Below the pieces are notes generated by a model. That model was given only the letters and a program-made list of their open reading frames with translations, was not told where the DNA came from and did no database searches. A stretch of DNA of 64,000 nt from Brasenia schreberi (taxonomy: Eukaryota; Streptophyta; Magnoliopsida; Nymphaeales; Cabombaceae): contig JAYKKT010000064.1 of assembly GCA_036023115.1 (NCBI GenBank), positions 2,467,001 through 2,531,000 on the forward strand, in the 5' to 3' direction. The first letter of the stretch is position 1; each line of letters opens with the position of its first letter. Shown piece after piece: positions 24,893-36,316 of the stretch. The translations under genes were made by a program, and so were the position numbers.

Positions 24893-26330
24893 CGTTTATT
24901 CCAAGATTTAGAACCACACTTCTTATCCCAACAAGATATATTGATCGAGAGAGTACTGAAAACTCTCAAAAGAACCAAATTCAACTCGCTTTCTGTTCCA
25001 TCTGCATGATCATATGGAATATTATGCGTTCAATAAATAGAACAGGAAACAAGCCCGATACAAACACAACCCCAACGCTGTCTCCACTGACCAATCAGTC
25101 AGAAGATTCAGACGGCATCAGAAAATCTTGTTACTGGATTCAACCTGTGATGGAAAGAGAAGGTTTAGATACCTTAAAACAACCAAGCAGTACAAGAAAC
25201 CCAAAAAACACCCATACCCACCAAGCAATCAACTCAATCATCTCCATGATACGGATCAGTTTCCTATGTATCCCTCAAAAGACATGAATTCACGAAAGCA
25301 GGAAACCAAAACGATGTACACATAAACAACATGCAGGCACTATCAATCTCTAACGCCTCTAAATCATCATCACCATCTCAACACAATTCAGGCGAAGAAC
25401 AACGTAAGAGAGACCTAATAATTGATGCATGAGGCAATTGAAAAATCCAAAAGGCGATCCGCAGAAGTCACAATACTAATCGAAAATCAAAACCCCAACA
25501 CCACCACCACCACAACAACAACAACTAAGCCTTTTCCCATACTAGATAGGGTAAGCTAGATAGATTCTTTATTTCCAGAGAGCCCTAGTTAACTCAATAT
25601 AAACTAGATCATTTTTATTATTTCTTTTCAATACTTTTGTGATCGTCCCCTTCCTCTTTTAATATTCATATCTTCTTAGGAGATGGTCCTTTGATCGTCT
25701 TTATACATTGTCAAACAATCTTAAACGGTTTTTCTTTTTTTGATCTTCTCACACAGTCTTTCCTTTTATAACCACTCATCATCTCAACATCTTCATTTCC
25801 AATCAACATCTTTTGTACATGTTTGATTAACTTTTGCCCAAGTTGATTATTAACTCCCCAAGACTAGTAACCATAAAACATACCAGGTCTGCTCTATAAT
25901 ATTTACCTTCCAACTTTAACTTTAATTAATGGTATCTATACCTTATCCTCTCTTCATTTTATGGTATCTATACCTTATCCTCTCTTCATTTTAACTAACC
26001 GGCTCCATCAATTTTCTCACTCTTGAAATACCCAAATGGAAACTTACATGTGTCTTTGTTCTACTAAGTTGGAAGCCTCTACTAAATCAAAATCCTAACA
26101 CCAAACAACTAAAAATCGCGATTGACAGAAACAAAGGCATTTAGTAAGGGGAAGAATCGGAACCAAAGAATGAACCAGCTTCATAAACGTCAAAACCAAC
26201 CAAGAATCTTATCGAGACGAACTTACTATTTAAGATCGCGAAGAATCCCGACCTCCGAAAATTCGTCTACGATCAGATAGATGCTCCGAGCATGAAGACG
26301 ACGCCCTCTCTCTCTCGTCTAAGTGTGTTT
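24893..26330 (-). promoter_or_regulatory. 5' leader and probable leader intron of the TPS gene
   Basis: Plant class II TPS genes often have an intron in the 5' leader. A strong minus-strand donor ATA|GTAAGT lies at 26226-26221, with about 100 bases of candidate leader exon above it (26227-26330) ending near a ctctctctcg tract. The acceptor near the ATG at 24892 was not pinned down. The proposed intron holds an RTE insertion at 25503-26084. Confidence 0.45.
25503..26084 (-). mobile_element. 582 bp 5'-truncated RTE LINE in the TPS leader
   Basis: CAA-repeat tail and ctaagccttttcccatacta signature at the left end. Imperfect 18 bp target duplication (aatcaaaaccccaacacc / aatcaaaatcctaacacc) at 25485-25502 and 26085-26102. 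A direct tandem duplication of about 32 bp (containing ggtatctataccttatcctc) lies at about 25929-25995. Confidence 0.85.
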
Positions 26331-27088
26331 TATTTGCCACGCGTTTAATTGACCGCCTCTGCGTTTGCTTTTCAAAGGAGCGAAGTTATTACAACCTTTC
26401 CCTTTCTACAAAATGACAATTTAGTATTCCGGTGAATTACAGAAAACCCCAAATCAAAAACAATATTTACATTTCCAGGGCGTAATTCGACCAAACTCAT
26501 GTCTTGGCTGTATAAGATCTCACCGAACTCATGCATTCTGCACACCTGACCGTGGCTTGAGTGGGCTCACTATGATCAAAGGTCACGAATTCAATCATTT
26601 AATCAAAAGAAATTAATGATTTAGATTAGATCTGTATTTTTGTAAATTTTAAAAGAGATTAGTGATTTTGATTAGGTCATTATGTTTATAAATTAAAAAT
26701 GATAAACCGAAAATGAGGTGCACCCGTTTCAAACCTAACTAATTTGAACAATTTGGTTTTGTTCGAACGATCCAAATCCTGTTCTCTCACTATCACATCC
26801 CAATCTAATCATTGATTCGGATTCTATTCTTGGGATATAATACTAACTATACCACCATTAAAAGTTCTAGATCCATACAAATCATTATGGATATAAAACC
26901 GTTTTCTAAGTGTAATTGTTTCACTGTGAACAAGCTATCAACACCAAAAAAGCAAAATCAACATTCCTCTCATACTAATTGGGTTGGTTATGTAGATTCT
27001 TAACCACAATTATACCTGATTAATGTCATGTTAGCATTCGACTCAAAGAAAATAACATGTTTGATTGTTTCCTTTCATGAATGCAAAG

Positions 27089-27167
<79 letters not shown>

Positions 27168-27242
27168 TATAAAGGATATTATTATTACACTCTGAAAAGC
27201 AATAGTTGAGTGGAATCAATGATGAACATGATCAAATTACTA

Positions 27243-27302
<60 letters not shown>

Positions 27303-27490
27303 GGCTAAGTCCAAGGGTGAGAGTCCTATCTCCATTCTCCTAGCGAAAGCTATTTCAGCTAACAACAGTGGTGTCAAGGGCTTCAAACCACATGTTTAAT
27401 GATGTGTGTGAATTCAACAGTCTATTCTCTATTGGTTCTGTCGCGTTTGTGTAGCGATAAGTAAATATGTAGCTTATATTAATCAATATC
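26331..27490. other. Intergenic AT-rich DNA with large microsatellites
   Basis: (TC)n at 27091-27121 runs into (TA)n at 27122-27165; a second (TA)n lies at 27241-27300. No gene recognised. Open frames here are short and unsupported. Confidence 0.6.
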
Positions 27491-27493
27491 AAT

Positions 27494-27538
27494 ACAACAA
27501 CAACTAAGCCTTTTCCCATACTAGACGGGGTCGGCTAC
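27494..27538 (-). mobile_element. 45 bp RTE 3'-end micro-insertion
   Basis: Insert between perfect 18 bp duplications atattaatcaatatcaat at 27476-27493 and 27539-27556. It consists of the CAA tail plus the ctaagccttttcccatacta and gacggggtcggctac signature. Confidence 0.9.
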
Positions 27539-27556
27539 ATATTAATCAATATCAAT

Positions 27557-30440
27557 GATACATTAAATCTGAATTTGTCTATATTAAGCAAGAGTGGAAA
27601 TGAATCAATGCAATACTATTCAAAATAATTGAAAACCAATATGTTACTGACTTTTATATTAATTTGGCTTCCTGTCAAGTTCATGAAGTATAAGGCTTCG
27701 ATTTGGAAGTTTGGTCTGAAGATAATGGGTTGGTTCAAGTGTGATCTCTAAAGAACCAAATAAGTAGGTGTTAAGAAAAGCTTTGGGTTTATACATTTTG
27801 TACCCGAAACTGAATTTCAACCGAATTCAAATTTTGGGTCCGGCCCAAACCTGAGGGTTTGTTAAGCAGGGTTTGGATAAAGTATAATTCGGGTAATACT
27901 TGATTACTTTCATGGAGAACAGGAAAGGAAATAGAGAAGGGTTGTGGACAAAAGAGTCATTTAAGAGAGAGAAACGGATTGCCCTGTGGTAGAGAGAGTC
28001 ACAAGATGAGGTCAAACGTGAGAGAGAGAGGCCTTTTTAGGAAAAGCGATAGGAAGGATAAGGAAGGGGTAAAGTTGCCAATCAACAGGCTGCCGCCTCT
28101 CCCTCCCTATCTATCCTTCGTTTTCCCACCCCTCTGTGATGGCCCCCACTCTCCTTCCCGTGAAGGCTCCTCCTGACACGTGTCTCTCAGCTTCTACATG
28201 CGGGCCCCCTGTCCAGCTAAAATCTCCTGCTTGCTGACCTGGCGACACGTATGGATCACATTGTGTGACACATCCTCTCGTGTCGTGTCAGTTTATTTGT
28301 CCGGTTTAGGATATTGGAACCACTGGTTCAGGTTTTCTTGGAACCAAAAACTGGAACTGAGTCGGAACCGAGTCAGTCTCAGTTTCGATTCAAAATTGTT
28401 GATTCTAATTTGAGTCCTAAACCACTCTAAATATGGAATAAACGATCTGAAACCATTGGTTCTTGTTTCAGCCAAGTTCTAAGAAGATAGAACCAGAAAC
28501 AAACTGTATGGTCCTTTCTGAATCGGGCTTAATTGCTTCCGGTTTAATTCATATTAAACCGCTGGGCTGGTTTCAAACTGGCCATGTCCACCTAAAATGA
28601 GCACTGGGTGTTCGACCCCATCTCTTATGCGTGTTGGATGGAACCAAACTGAAGGCTATGAAAGTGATGAGTTGAACGAACTGAACACGAACTGCTTTTT
28701 TTTTTTAAATAAGAGAAGCACGCCTTTCCTAGAAAACAAAAATGTCATGTTTTTTCGTGTCATATGTCCTTTCGTGTCAAATGAGAGAGGACACCCCAAA
28801 AGAGACTACTCTTATGGTAATCAGATAAGACTGTTGTACTCGTGTCACGCCGCATGGGACACGCCACAAAAAAAACCCATCTCAAAACTATGTTGGCGGA
28901 AGGAATAATGTAATGGGTCAGGCATATTCTATATTTGATCCAGCCCGAACTGGAGATAAATTTATTAAATGCTATCCGGATATAGATTTTGCTTGTTTGG
29001 ATCTAACTGACAGAATATCCGACAAATATTCCATACCTGATATGAAAGCTCATTACCCATTACCTGGATCTACAGATCCATATCCAATTAGAGGACCTAA
29101 TCTCCATTATCCAAACAAACGGTAAGCTTTGACCAAGACCGAGCCCACCGTGACCCAGCATAGTCAAAGTCCAATATGGGTCTGGTCAAGAGTTGACGAG
29201 TCCAGCTTTACCGTATTGAATATGCTGGTTGATTACGGACATGGCGGGTTCACATTCATTAGTTGAGTCCACATATCCTGGTACTATTTGTGCCAAGTCA
29301 GGCATGCCAACTTGTCCTACGCTGAGGTGGGTCCGGTTCGATCTGAAAGATGCAGACCCATCTCTAAAGAATCTCGAGATGGATTAGTGGGATCGACACG
29401 AAACTAGAATGGGCGGTTCCAACCTGTTGGTTCTGGTATTTTCTATTTTTTATTTTTTATTCTAAATTTACCTGTTCCAGATTCTAGAGTAACCTGAATC
29501 GGTCGAGTCTATTCAGGTCCATTTGTTGAAATGAATCGGATCTAGATCGGGTCAGGACCCGATGACCGTCAAATATGGAAAAGGAAAACGTTAATTCAAT
29601 GCTGGTGGGCTCTAATAAGGAAAAAAGGCGTTGGTAGGCAGCCTACCGATTACCCTACCCCGCTGCTAACCACCGAAAGGCAGCTGGAGTCTCGTGCTAT
29701 GGAAAGGACACGAGAGCCCTCGACGAGCTCTACCGAACTCCTCTTGGAATCGAAGCACTCGTGACCGGGATCTCTGAGAAATCGACGAATTTGCTGGAAT
29801 TTAAGATAAAGAGTCCTCTCCCGTTCGTTTCATTTTCCGGTGAAATCGCCGGTAAACGGCAACAATCTTGGCGGTCGAGACAGGTCGGAAAGACTCATAA
29901 TCGACCCTCAATTGGCCAGAATCGAGGACAGTCGGCGAGTTTTTTTTTTTTGCTAACCAACTCTCTCTCTTTTTCGTCTCATTTTCCTGCGAAATAGCCG
30001 GACACCGACGGAGACCATGGCAGTTGGAACCGGGTGGACTGAATGGTGGTCTCAGCCGGACCCACCGAAGCGGCGATGGCCGGGAATCGGGGTCGAGAAT
30101 GGCTGCCGGAATGTGGTTTCCACCGAAGTGGTCGGGCGCTTCGTATGACTGGTTTGAATCGGCTTTTTTCGAGGCGAACCATCCGATCGACCCGGTTTGT
30201 TGTTGGATCCAAATCTGTTTTTTGAAAAAGGCGGATCTGATCCGGATTCTGAATGGATATAGTTTCGTATTTTGGTCATTTCGGGATCATATGACGTCCG
30301 ATTTAAGTGCATTTTGAACCGTTCGACTCCTAGTTCGGTGAACTTTAGTGTGGCAATTAACGTATGACTGATTAGATATTAAATATGGTGATTTTAGCTG
30401 GAGATTCCGGATCCAATCACATAAAAAAGTGTTTTGAGGC
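27557..30440. other. Intergenic region without a supported gene
   Basis: Contains GGTTC-rich repeat blocks at 28300-28580 and 29400-29560, a short T-run at 28697, and a GC-richer block at 29560-30330 with several overlapping open frames on both strands. The frames at 28913-29125 and 30024-30317 have no recognisable domain. This may be untranslated transposon sequence; I see no terminal repeats. Confidence 0.4.
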
Positions 30441-30449
30441 ACACTCAGA

Positions 30450-30540
30450 GTGTCAGCTCATAGATAGGGTGCTCTAGTGCCATTGCTGCTGGTGGAGAGT
30501 TCGACTCCCAGAGTTGCATGCATGGGTGTGTGTTAGGTTG
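30450..30540 (+). mobile_element. tRNA-derived SINE fragment
   Basis: A-box-like gtcagctcatagatagg, then a B-box-like gagagttcgactccc, then gcatgcatgggtgtgtgtta. The same order is seen at 31605-31725. Confidence 0.6.
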
Positions 30541-31173
30541 TTTTGAGGCAAGTAAATTCCTGTAAGAACATGCTTAAGTTGTTTTTTGTGATGTCTTAAC
30601 GAGCACAATTTTATCGAGTGTTTTATAATTATGAAACATTACTATAAAGTGAACATAATTTGATTTGTTAATGATAATGAATAATGAAATATATGTAACG
30701 AGCATGATTTGAATAAGTGGTGTGTCAATACTTATGGTAAATCATCTATTGGGATGGCGTTACCTTCTGTATCAGTATGGATTATTATTATAAGTAAATG
30801 GGCCTGGTTTTTAATGCTAAATGCTTGCTTAAGCTGTTTTTCCTTATATGCTCCATTGCGTTTGGATCCAGAAGGCAGAGACTTTATGTGTTTAGACCCC
30901 AGATTGACATAAACGGTCATACTTTCCTTTTCCTTTAGGCTTAATTCGTTATTTACAGATTGAACATTCATGCAAGCAGTTCTTGGCGAATTTTCTACAA
31001 AACACTTGACATTGCTAAGTCTTAAGTATTAATGATGTTAATAGAATAATAATTCTCTACCATTATTTTTGTATATAAAAAAATAATATAAATGAACTTA
31101 GACTTTCTGAAAATAGTGGAACTTCAACAAAATAGATTCTTAATTTTACATGATTCATACTTCAACTTCCGCA

Positions 31174-31330
31174 TGATTCCATGCCACACACCCTCTTATC
31201 TCATAGGAAAATATCGGTCAAATCTATCTATTTATAAACGGTGAAGAGTATGTTCCCACGAACCATTACACTTTGTTAAGTGTGTCAATGATTCCATGCC
31301 ACACACCCTCTTATCTCATAGGAAAATAAT
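31174..31330. repeat. Direct repeat of about 38 bp, units about 115 bp apart
   Basis: The block beginning atgattccatgccacacacc and ending cataggaaaat occurs at about 31174 and again at about 31288. The spacing fits a partial tandem duplication. No known family recognised. Confidence 0.6.
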
Positions 31331-31604
31331 GGAGCGAGATTCATTCTCAGCCATGACTTCATCCCACAAAAAGTAACTAATGATCTCATATGAGCTCACT
31401 AAGGCTATTAAGGAATTAGGATGCTGGCAAGAATGTCATGCTCTTGATTTGTTATTGCTAACGATCGCAACTGAATGTTTGAGATTTGAAAATAAAAAAA
31501 TGAAAAAGTAAATTTAGTTCGAAAATATACAGTCTTGGATGAAAAAGAACAGCAAAAAGGTATCGTCCTTATTATATAGTAGAGCCCTATGTAACAAAAG
31601 TATA

Positions 31605-31725
31605 TCAAGAGCGTTAGCTCGACCGCAGGCACTCTAACATCATTGCTGCTTATAGGGAATTACTCCTAAAGGATGCATGGATGTGTGTTAGGCTTCGGCC
31701 TCCTCTTATAATAAAAAAAGAAATT
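31605..31725 (+). mobile_element. tRNA-derived SINE
   Basis: Head gcgttagctcgaccgcagg, middle gaattactccta, tail ggcttcggcctcctcttat followed by an A-rich run. Same family as 30450 and, in reverse, 22312 and 41352. Confidence 0.6.
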
Positions 31726-32294
31726 AATTCGTATAGAGTCATGGAATGGATCCAACCAGTTAATCAGGATCATTTAATATGACCAAATGTAAACTCATGA
31801 AAATATGGTAGGTTGCAGTTTCAAGGAAGGAGGAACCTTAACCAAAATGAAGGTTCGTGGTTTGGTTGTGGTTCTAAGTCCGATCAAGCCTCTTTTGTTA
31901 TAGACCTTATCATTCAAACGGTCAACTAGTTTCCAAGTAGTCATGCCTAGCTCAGTCATGCCTATGAGGGTGTGATTGATTCATCTTGCTAAGCTCTGAA
32001 CTCTAAATTAAGACATATATCAAGACCTACATGAGCTTATAATCATAATTTAGAGAAATGACATATAAGGGATTACCTTTATATTGTTGGTCCCACGCTC
32101 GAATAAAGGAGGAGGGTTGTATTAAGCTTTCGATTGTCAGTGTAAAATTTTATCGGACTTATCTATTATGGATTCTACAAATTATGAGCATTGTGTTGGA
32201 GCGTTCCCTTTTAATGATGCATTGCAGAGCCTAAATACAATGAAAAGTAAGTAGAGACCTCTACATCTTCATTCAGATAAGGTGAATCAATTGT

Positions 32295-35200
32295 AGAGAG
32301 AGTTCCCACATCATAGGCAAGTGTGGGTAAAGAAGGTAGTCACACTATAGTGTCACTCGAATGTAATGAATAAGTTATAACGAACGTCTCTACATTTTCA
32401 GCATGGATGAATGCAGGGTAAGAAAACTAGTCCTAGATAATAAGATTTGTATTCGTACTTGGAATATAAGAACATTGACCGGTAAGTTAATAGGGTGATA
32501 GATACTATGATTTGGATAAAGATTCACATTTTATGTTCATAAGAGATAAAGTGGGTTGAAGAAAAAACAAAGGAGATTGAGAATACATGTTTTAAATTAT
32601 AGTACTCAAAAAAGAAAATGGCTCAAAATGGAGTTGGTATTATTATAAATAAAGATTTAAATTATAGTATAGTAAATCATTTGCAAAAAGGGTTCACACA
32701 TCATGAACGGGTGTGGGTAAAGATGTTAGTCCCGTAACATTATCGGCCAAATGTAGTGAACAAGTTACAACAAGGGACTCTACATTTTCAAAATGAACGA
32801 ATGCGGGGGTAAGAAAGCTAGTCCTAGATAATAAGATTTGCATTGATACTTTAAATATCGAAACATTAACTGACAAATTAATGGAGGTGGTAGATACTAT
32901 GACCCGAAGAAAGATTTATGTTTACAATAGACAAAGTGGGTTGAATAAAAAACAAAGGGGATTGAGAATACATGTTTTAAATTATAGTACTTGGGAAAGG
33001 AAAAGGCTCGGAATAGAGTTGGTATTATTATAAATAAAGATTTAAAAGATGGTATAGTAGACATCAATGATACGGTGACCGAATTATGATGGTGAAATTA
33101 ATGTTTGGAGTATAGGCTTTAAATATAACTTATGCTTATGCACCCCAAGTAGGATTAGAAGATAATATAAAGAAAACTTTTTAGGAGGAGTTAAATAAGC
33201 TAATTCAAAGAATTTTATAAATAGATGATTTGTTTGGGAGGAGACTTAAATGGGCATGTCGGTAAATACGCATTAGGATATCAAGGTATTCATAGAAACT
33301 ATGGTTTTGGGAATATAAATGAGGGGTTAGGGAGATTTTAAATTTTGTTATGGTTTTTGATCTCTTTATAGACAATACAATTTCTAAGAAACTAGATGAA
33401 ATTTTAATTACTTATAAGAGTTGTTTATCACAAAAATAAATTAATTATTTTTGTAAGAAAAAATATAGACCATGTTGTAAAGATTACAAGGTAATTTTAA
33501 GAGAAAACTACTCAACATCGACTTTTAATAATGAATTTGTAGGTAAAAAGTGGATAGAAAATAATAGAGTGCATAGAGCTATTAAGATTATATGACAGAA
33601 TCTCAAATATGAGAAAGAAAATATATTTAAACAAAAAGTTATTCAAGGAGATGATTGGAATTATCTTGGCATATCTTTAGATTTATAGAACAATGTAGCT
33701 ATACATATTAGGAAAGTGATAAAATATGTGTTAGGTGAAATTAAGGCAGACATACCATCACAAAAGATGCTTAGTGGTTGAGTGAAGTGATGTTAGATAA
33801 AATCAAGAAAAAGAAGGAATGTTAAAAATTGCATTATGCAAATATGACTAATGAAACTTTGGAGGTATAAAGAAAGCAAAGAAAGAAGCGAAAAATACGT
33901 TAGTGAAGGAAAAACCAAAATTTGGAAGGATTTATATAGTAAGTCTAACTCAAAATAAGGTGAAAGAAATATTTTTAGAATAGTTAAGACTAGATATAAG
34001 AAAACTAAGAACCTTACTTTTGTTAGATGCATCAAAGATGAGGATGAAAAGATTCTAGTGGCGAATGATGACATTAAAAATACATGAAAAAAATATTTTT
34101 ATAAGCTTTTTAATAAAAATAATATGGTAGTATTAACTTATGAGAGTTAGCCAAATCAAAAGTATATAAACCATAATTTCTATCAACGTATTTAAAATAA
34201 TTAAGTCAAAGATGCTCTTAAATATACAAAGATTGATAAATATGTAAGACCAAACAATATTCTTGTAGAAGTATGGAAAATCCTAAGAGAGATTTGGCTC
34301 ACTTGGCTCAAAAGACTATTTAATGAAATATAAAAAACTCAAAAGATATCCGATGAATGGACAAAAAGTACACTTATACCTATATATAAAAACAAGGGAG
34401 ACATTCATAATTGTGTGAATTATCGACATAGGTTAAGATAAGTATCAAGTACAAAAGAGAAATAATTCAGATTCATGCCTGATACATGTACTATTGAAGT
34501 GATTCACTCATGGAGATGTCTTATAGAATATTTTACAGCAAAAAAAAACTTTACATTATATTTATTTATCTAGAAAAAGCTTATTATAGGGTGTCAAAAG
34601 AGGTTCTTTGAAGAACCTTGAAAAAAAGAGGTATCTCATTTACATACATGAATCTTATAAGAGATAATACGATGGTGCAAAAATTTGTATGAGAACTCAT
34701 GTAGAAATGACAAACTCCTTTGAAGTTAATATTGGGTTACATTTTGGATCAACTTTAAGCTTATATTTATTTATATTGGTCATTGATGAGTTAACAAAAT
34801 ATATTGAAGATGAAATACCTTGGCGTATGTTATTTGCAGATTACATGGTGTTAGTAGATGCATTTAAGGAAAAAAGTTAATATAAAATTAAAACTATAGA
34901 GAGAAATGTTAAAAAGTAAAGGCTTGCAACTTAGTAAAACAAAGATAAAATATATAGAATGTAAGTTTGATCACTTAGGTACTGAAGATGACATAAAAAA
35001 TAAGATCGACACATGTTGCATATCTCACAAGGAAAATTTTAAATACCTAAGGTCAATTTTTTAAAGTGATGACAAAATTTGTGATGTTATGCATATAATT
35101 AATATCGATTGGTTAAAATAGATAGGGCCACCAGATATTCCATGTGATAAGAAGATATTATTAAAGTTAAAATGTAAATATTATAGAGCAACAATTAAAC

Positions 35201-35515
35201 CTCTTATGTTTTATCGTTCTGAGTGTTAGGCAATTAATGATGAAAATGTGCAAAAGATATCCATAAGAGAAATGAAGATGTTGAGATGGATGAATGATCA
35301 TACAAGGAAAGAGTGTATACATAATGAGGTTATTAGAAACAAATTGAAAGTAACACCAATATAAAATAAAATGAGAGAAAATAATTTTTGATGATTTACA
35401 CATGTAGAAAGTAGAGAACGACAACATAAATGTTAAAAAAAATAGAGAACGACAACATAAATGTAAAAAATAATAATAAAGGACGATCTAGTTTATATAA
35501 ATTAAGTTAATTACT
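32295..35515 (+). mobile_element. Near-complete RTE LINE with duplicated 5' end
   Basis: The 5' part encodes a decayed apurinic-type endonuclease start (reading like TWNIRTLTGKL). This occurs twice because about 395 bp is tandemly duplicated (about 32295-32690 and 32690-33080). The reverse transcriptase remnant at about 34480-34880 includes the [13 protein letters not shown] block. The copy stops near 35515, at a point matching the last hundred or so bases of other copies, so the 3' signature and TTG tail are absent. Frameshifts and stops throughout rule out activity. Confidence 0.82.
34689..34880 (+). pseudogene. RTE reverse transcriptase fragment
   Basis: 63 residues including [20 protein letters not shown] and VIDELTKYIEDEIPW, the segment between the RT palm blocks. 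The family has ADD where this copy reads FADYM, so the catalytic motif is mutated. Confidence 0.8.
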
Positions 35516-35972
35516 AACCTGTGTATAGATTGACTTTGGGTGGAAATGGGGATTCCTTGACAATAGCAACGCTTTGAGGAAGTGTCGGTCGAAGTCTCTG
35601 TCGTCCTCGCTCAGTCAATTTATCAATCTACCTGCAGATTCACTAGCGCTTATTCGCACATATCTAGACGTGTTTAGAAATCTCGGTCATGCTTTTGGGG
35701 AGATGGACGGCTAATGTTTTCTGTGGTATCTGTGTGGACCTACACCAGAAAACGGTATGTAAGCGAAGTGCTGAAGACAAATCTAGGCCGTGGACCGTAA
35801 AGATGTACGGCTGATATTTCTTTAACAAAATTAGGGTTAGATGCATCATTGGATCTCTTTTCGGCAGTCATGCCTCTTATGTGATCGGTATGCTGCGTAT
35901 GCCAATTCGTTGGGGGTGTAGAAGAGTTCAATACGCAACGAAAGCGATGGTTGAGAGCGTGCTGCGTCCTCC

Positions 35973-36031
35973 ACGTCTTCCCCAATGAATTCATATTACC
36001 CTCAACAAGGACAGAGAAGACGGATCACCAC

Positions 36032-36079
<48 letters not shown>

Positions 36080-36245
36080 GTCTTCCCCAATGAATGCATA
36101 TTACCCTCAACAAGGACCGAGAAGACGGATCACCACTCATCTCTCTCTGTCTCTCTCTCTATGTCTTCCCCAATGAATGCATATTACCCTCAACAAGGAC
36201 CGAGAAGACGGATCACCACTCATGTTTCTCTCTCTCTCTCTCTCC
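35973..36245. repeat. Three tandem units of about 83-105 bp upstream of desaturase copy 1
   Basis: Units at 35973-36077, 36078-36160 and 36161-36243. Each begins (a)cgtcttccccaatgaa, contains ttaccctcaacaagga and gacggatcaccactcat, and ends in a CT run of different length. The array ends about 70 bases before the start codon at 36317, so it lies in the 5' leader or core promoter. The second desaturase copy has no equivalent array. Confidence 0.85.
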
Positions 36246-36316
36246 TTAATAGATCACTTGCATTTTAGGTGTATGTATTTGCTTTTATACGTGGAGTGAG
36301 TGAGCAAGGGAACGCT

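Noticed and set aside
28913..29125. 70-codon open frame beginning MGQAYSIFDPARTG
   Set aside because: No recognisable family, no splice partners, and the DNA has a repetitive gatccatat-like texture. Probably chance.
30024..30317. Overlapping open frames on both strands in a GC-richer block
   Set aside because: Frames are open on both strands through base composition; no domain or conserved motif was seen.
35973..36245. CRISPR-like array
   Set aside because: Plant nuclear context and direct tandem units with CT-run length differences; no unique spacers.
36269..36316. Upstream in-frame ATG adding 16 residues to desaturase copy 1
   Set aside because: The added residues have no homology to copy 2, while the ATG at 36317 aligns with the copy 2 start codon. 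The extension does not look like a transit peptide either.
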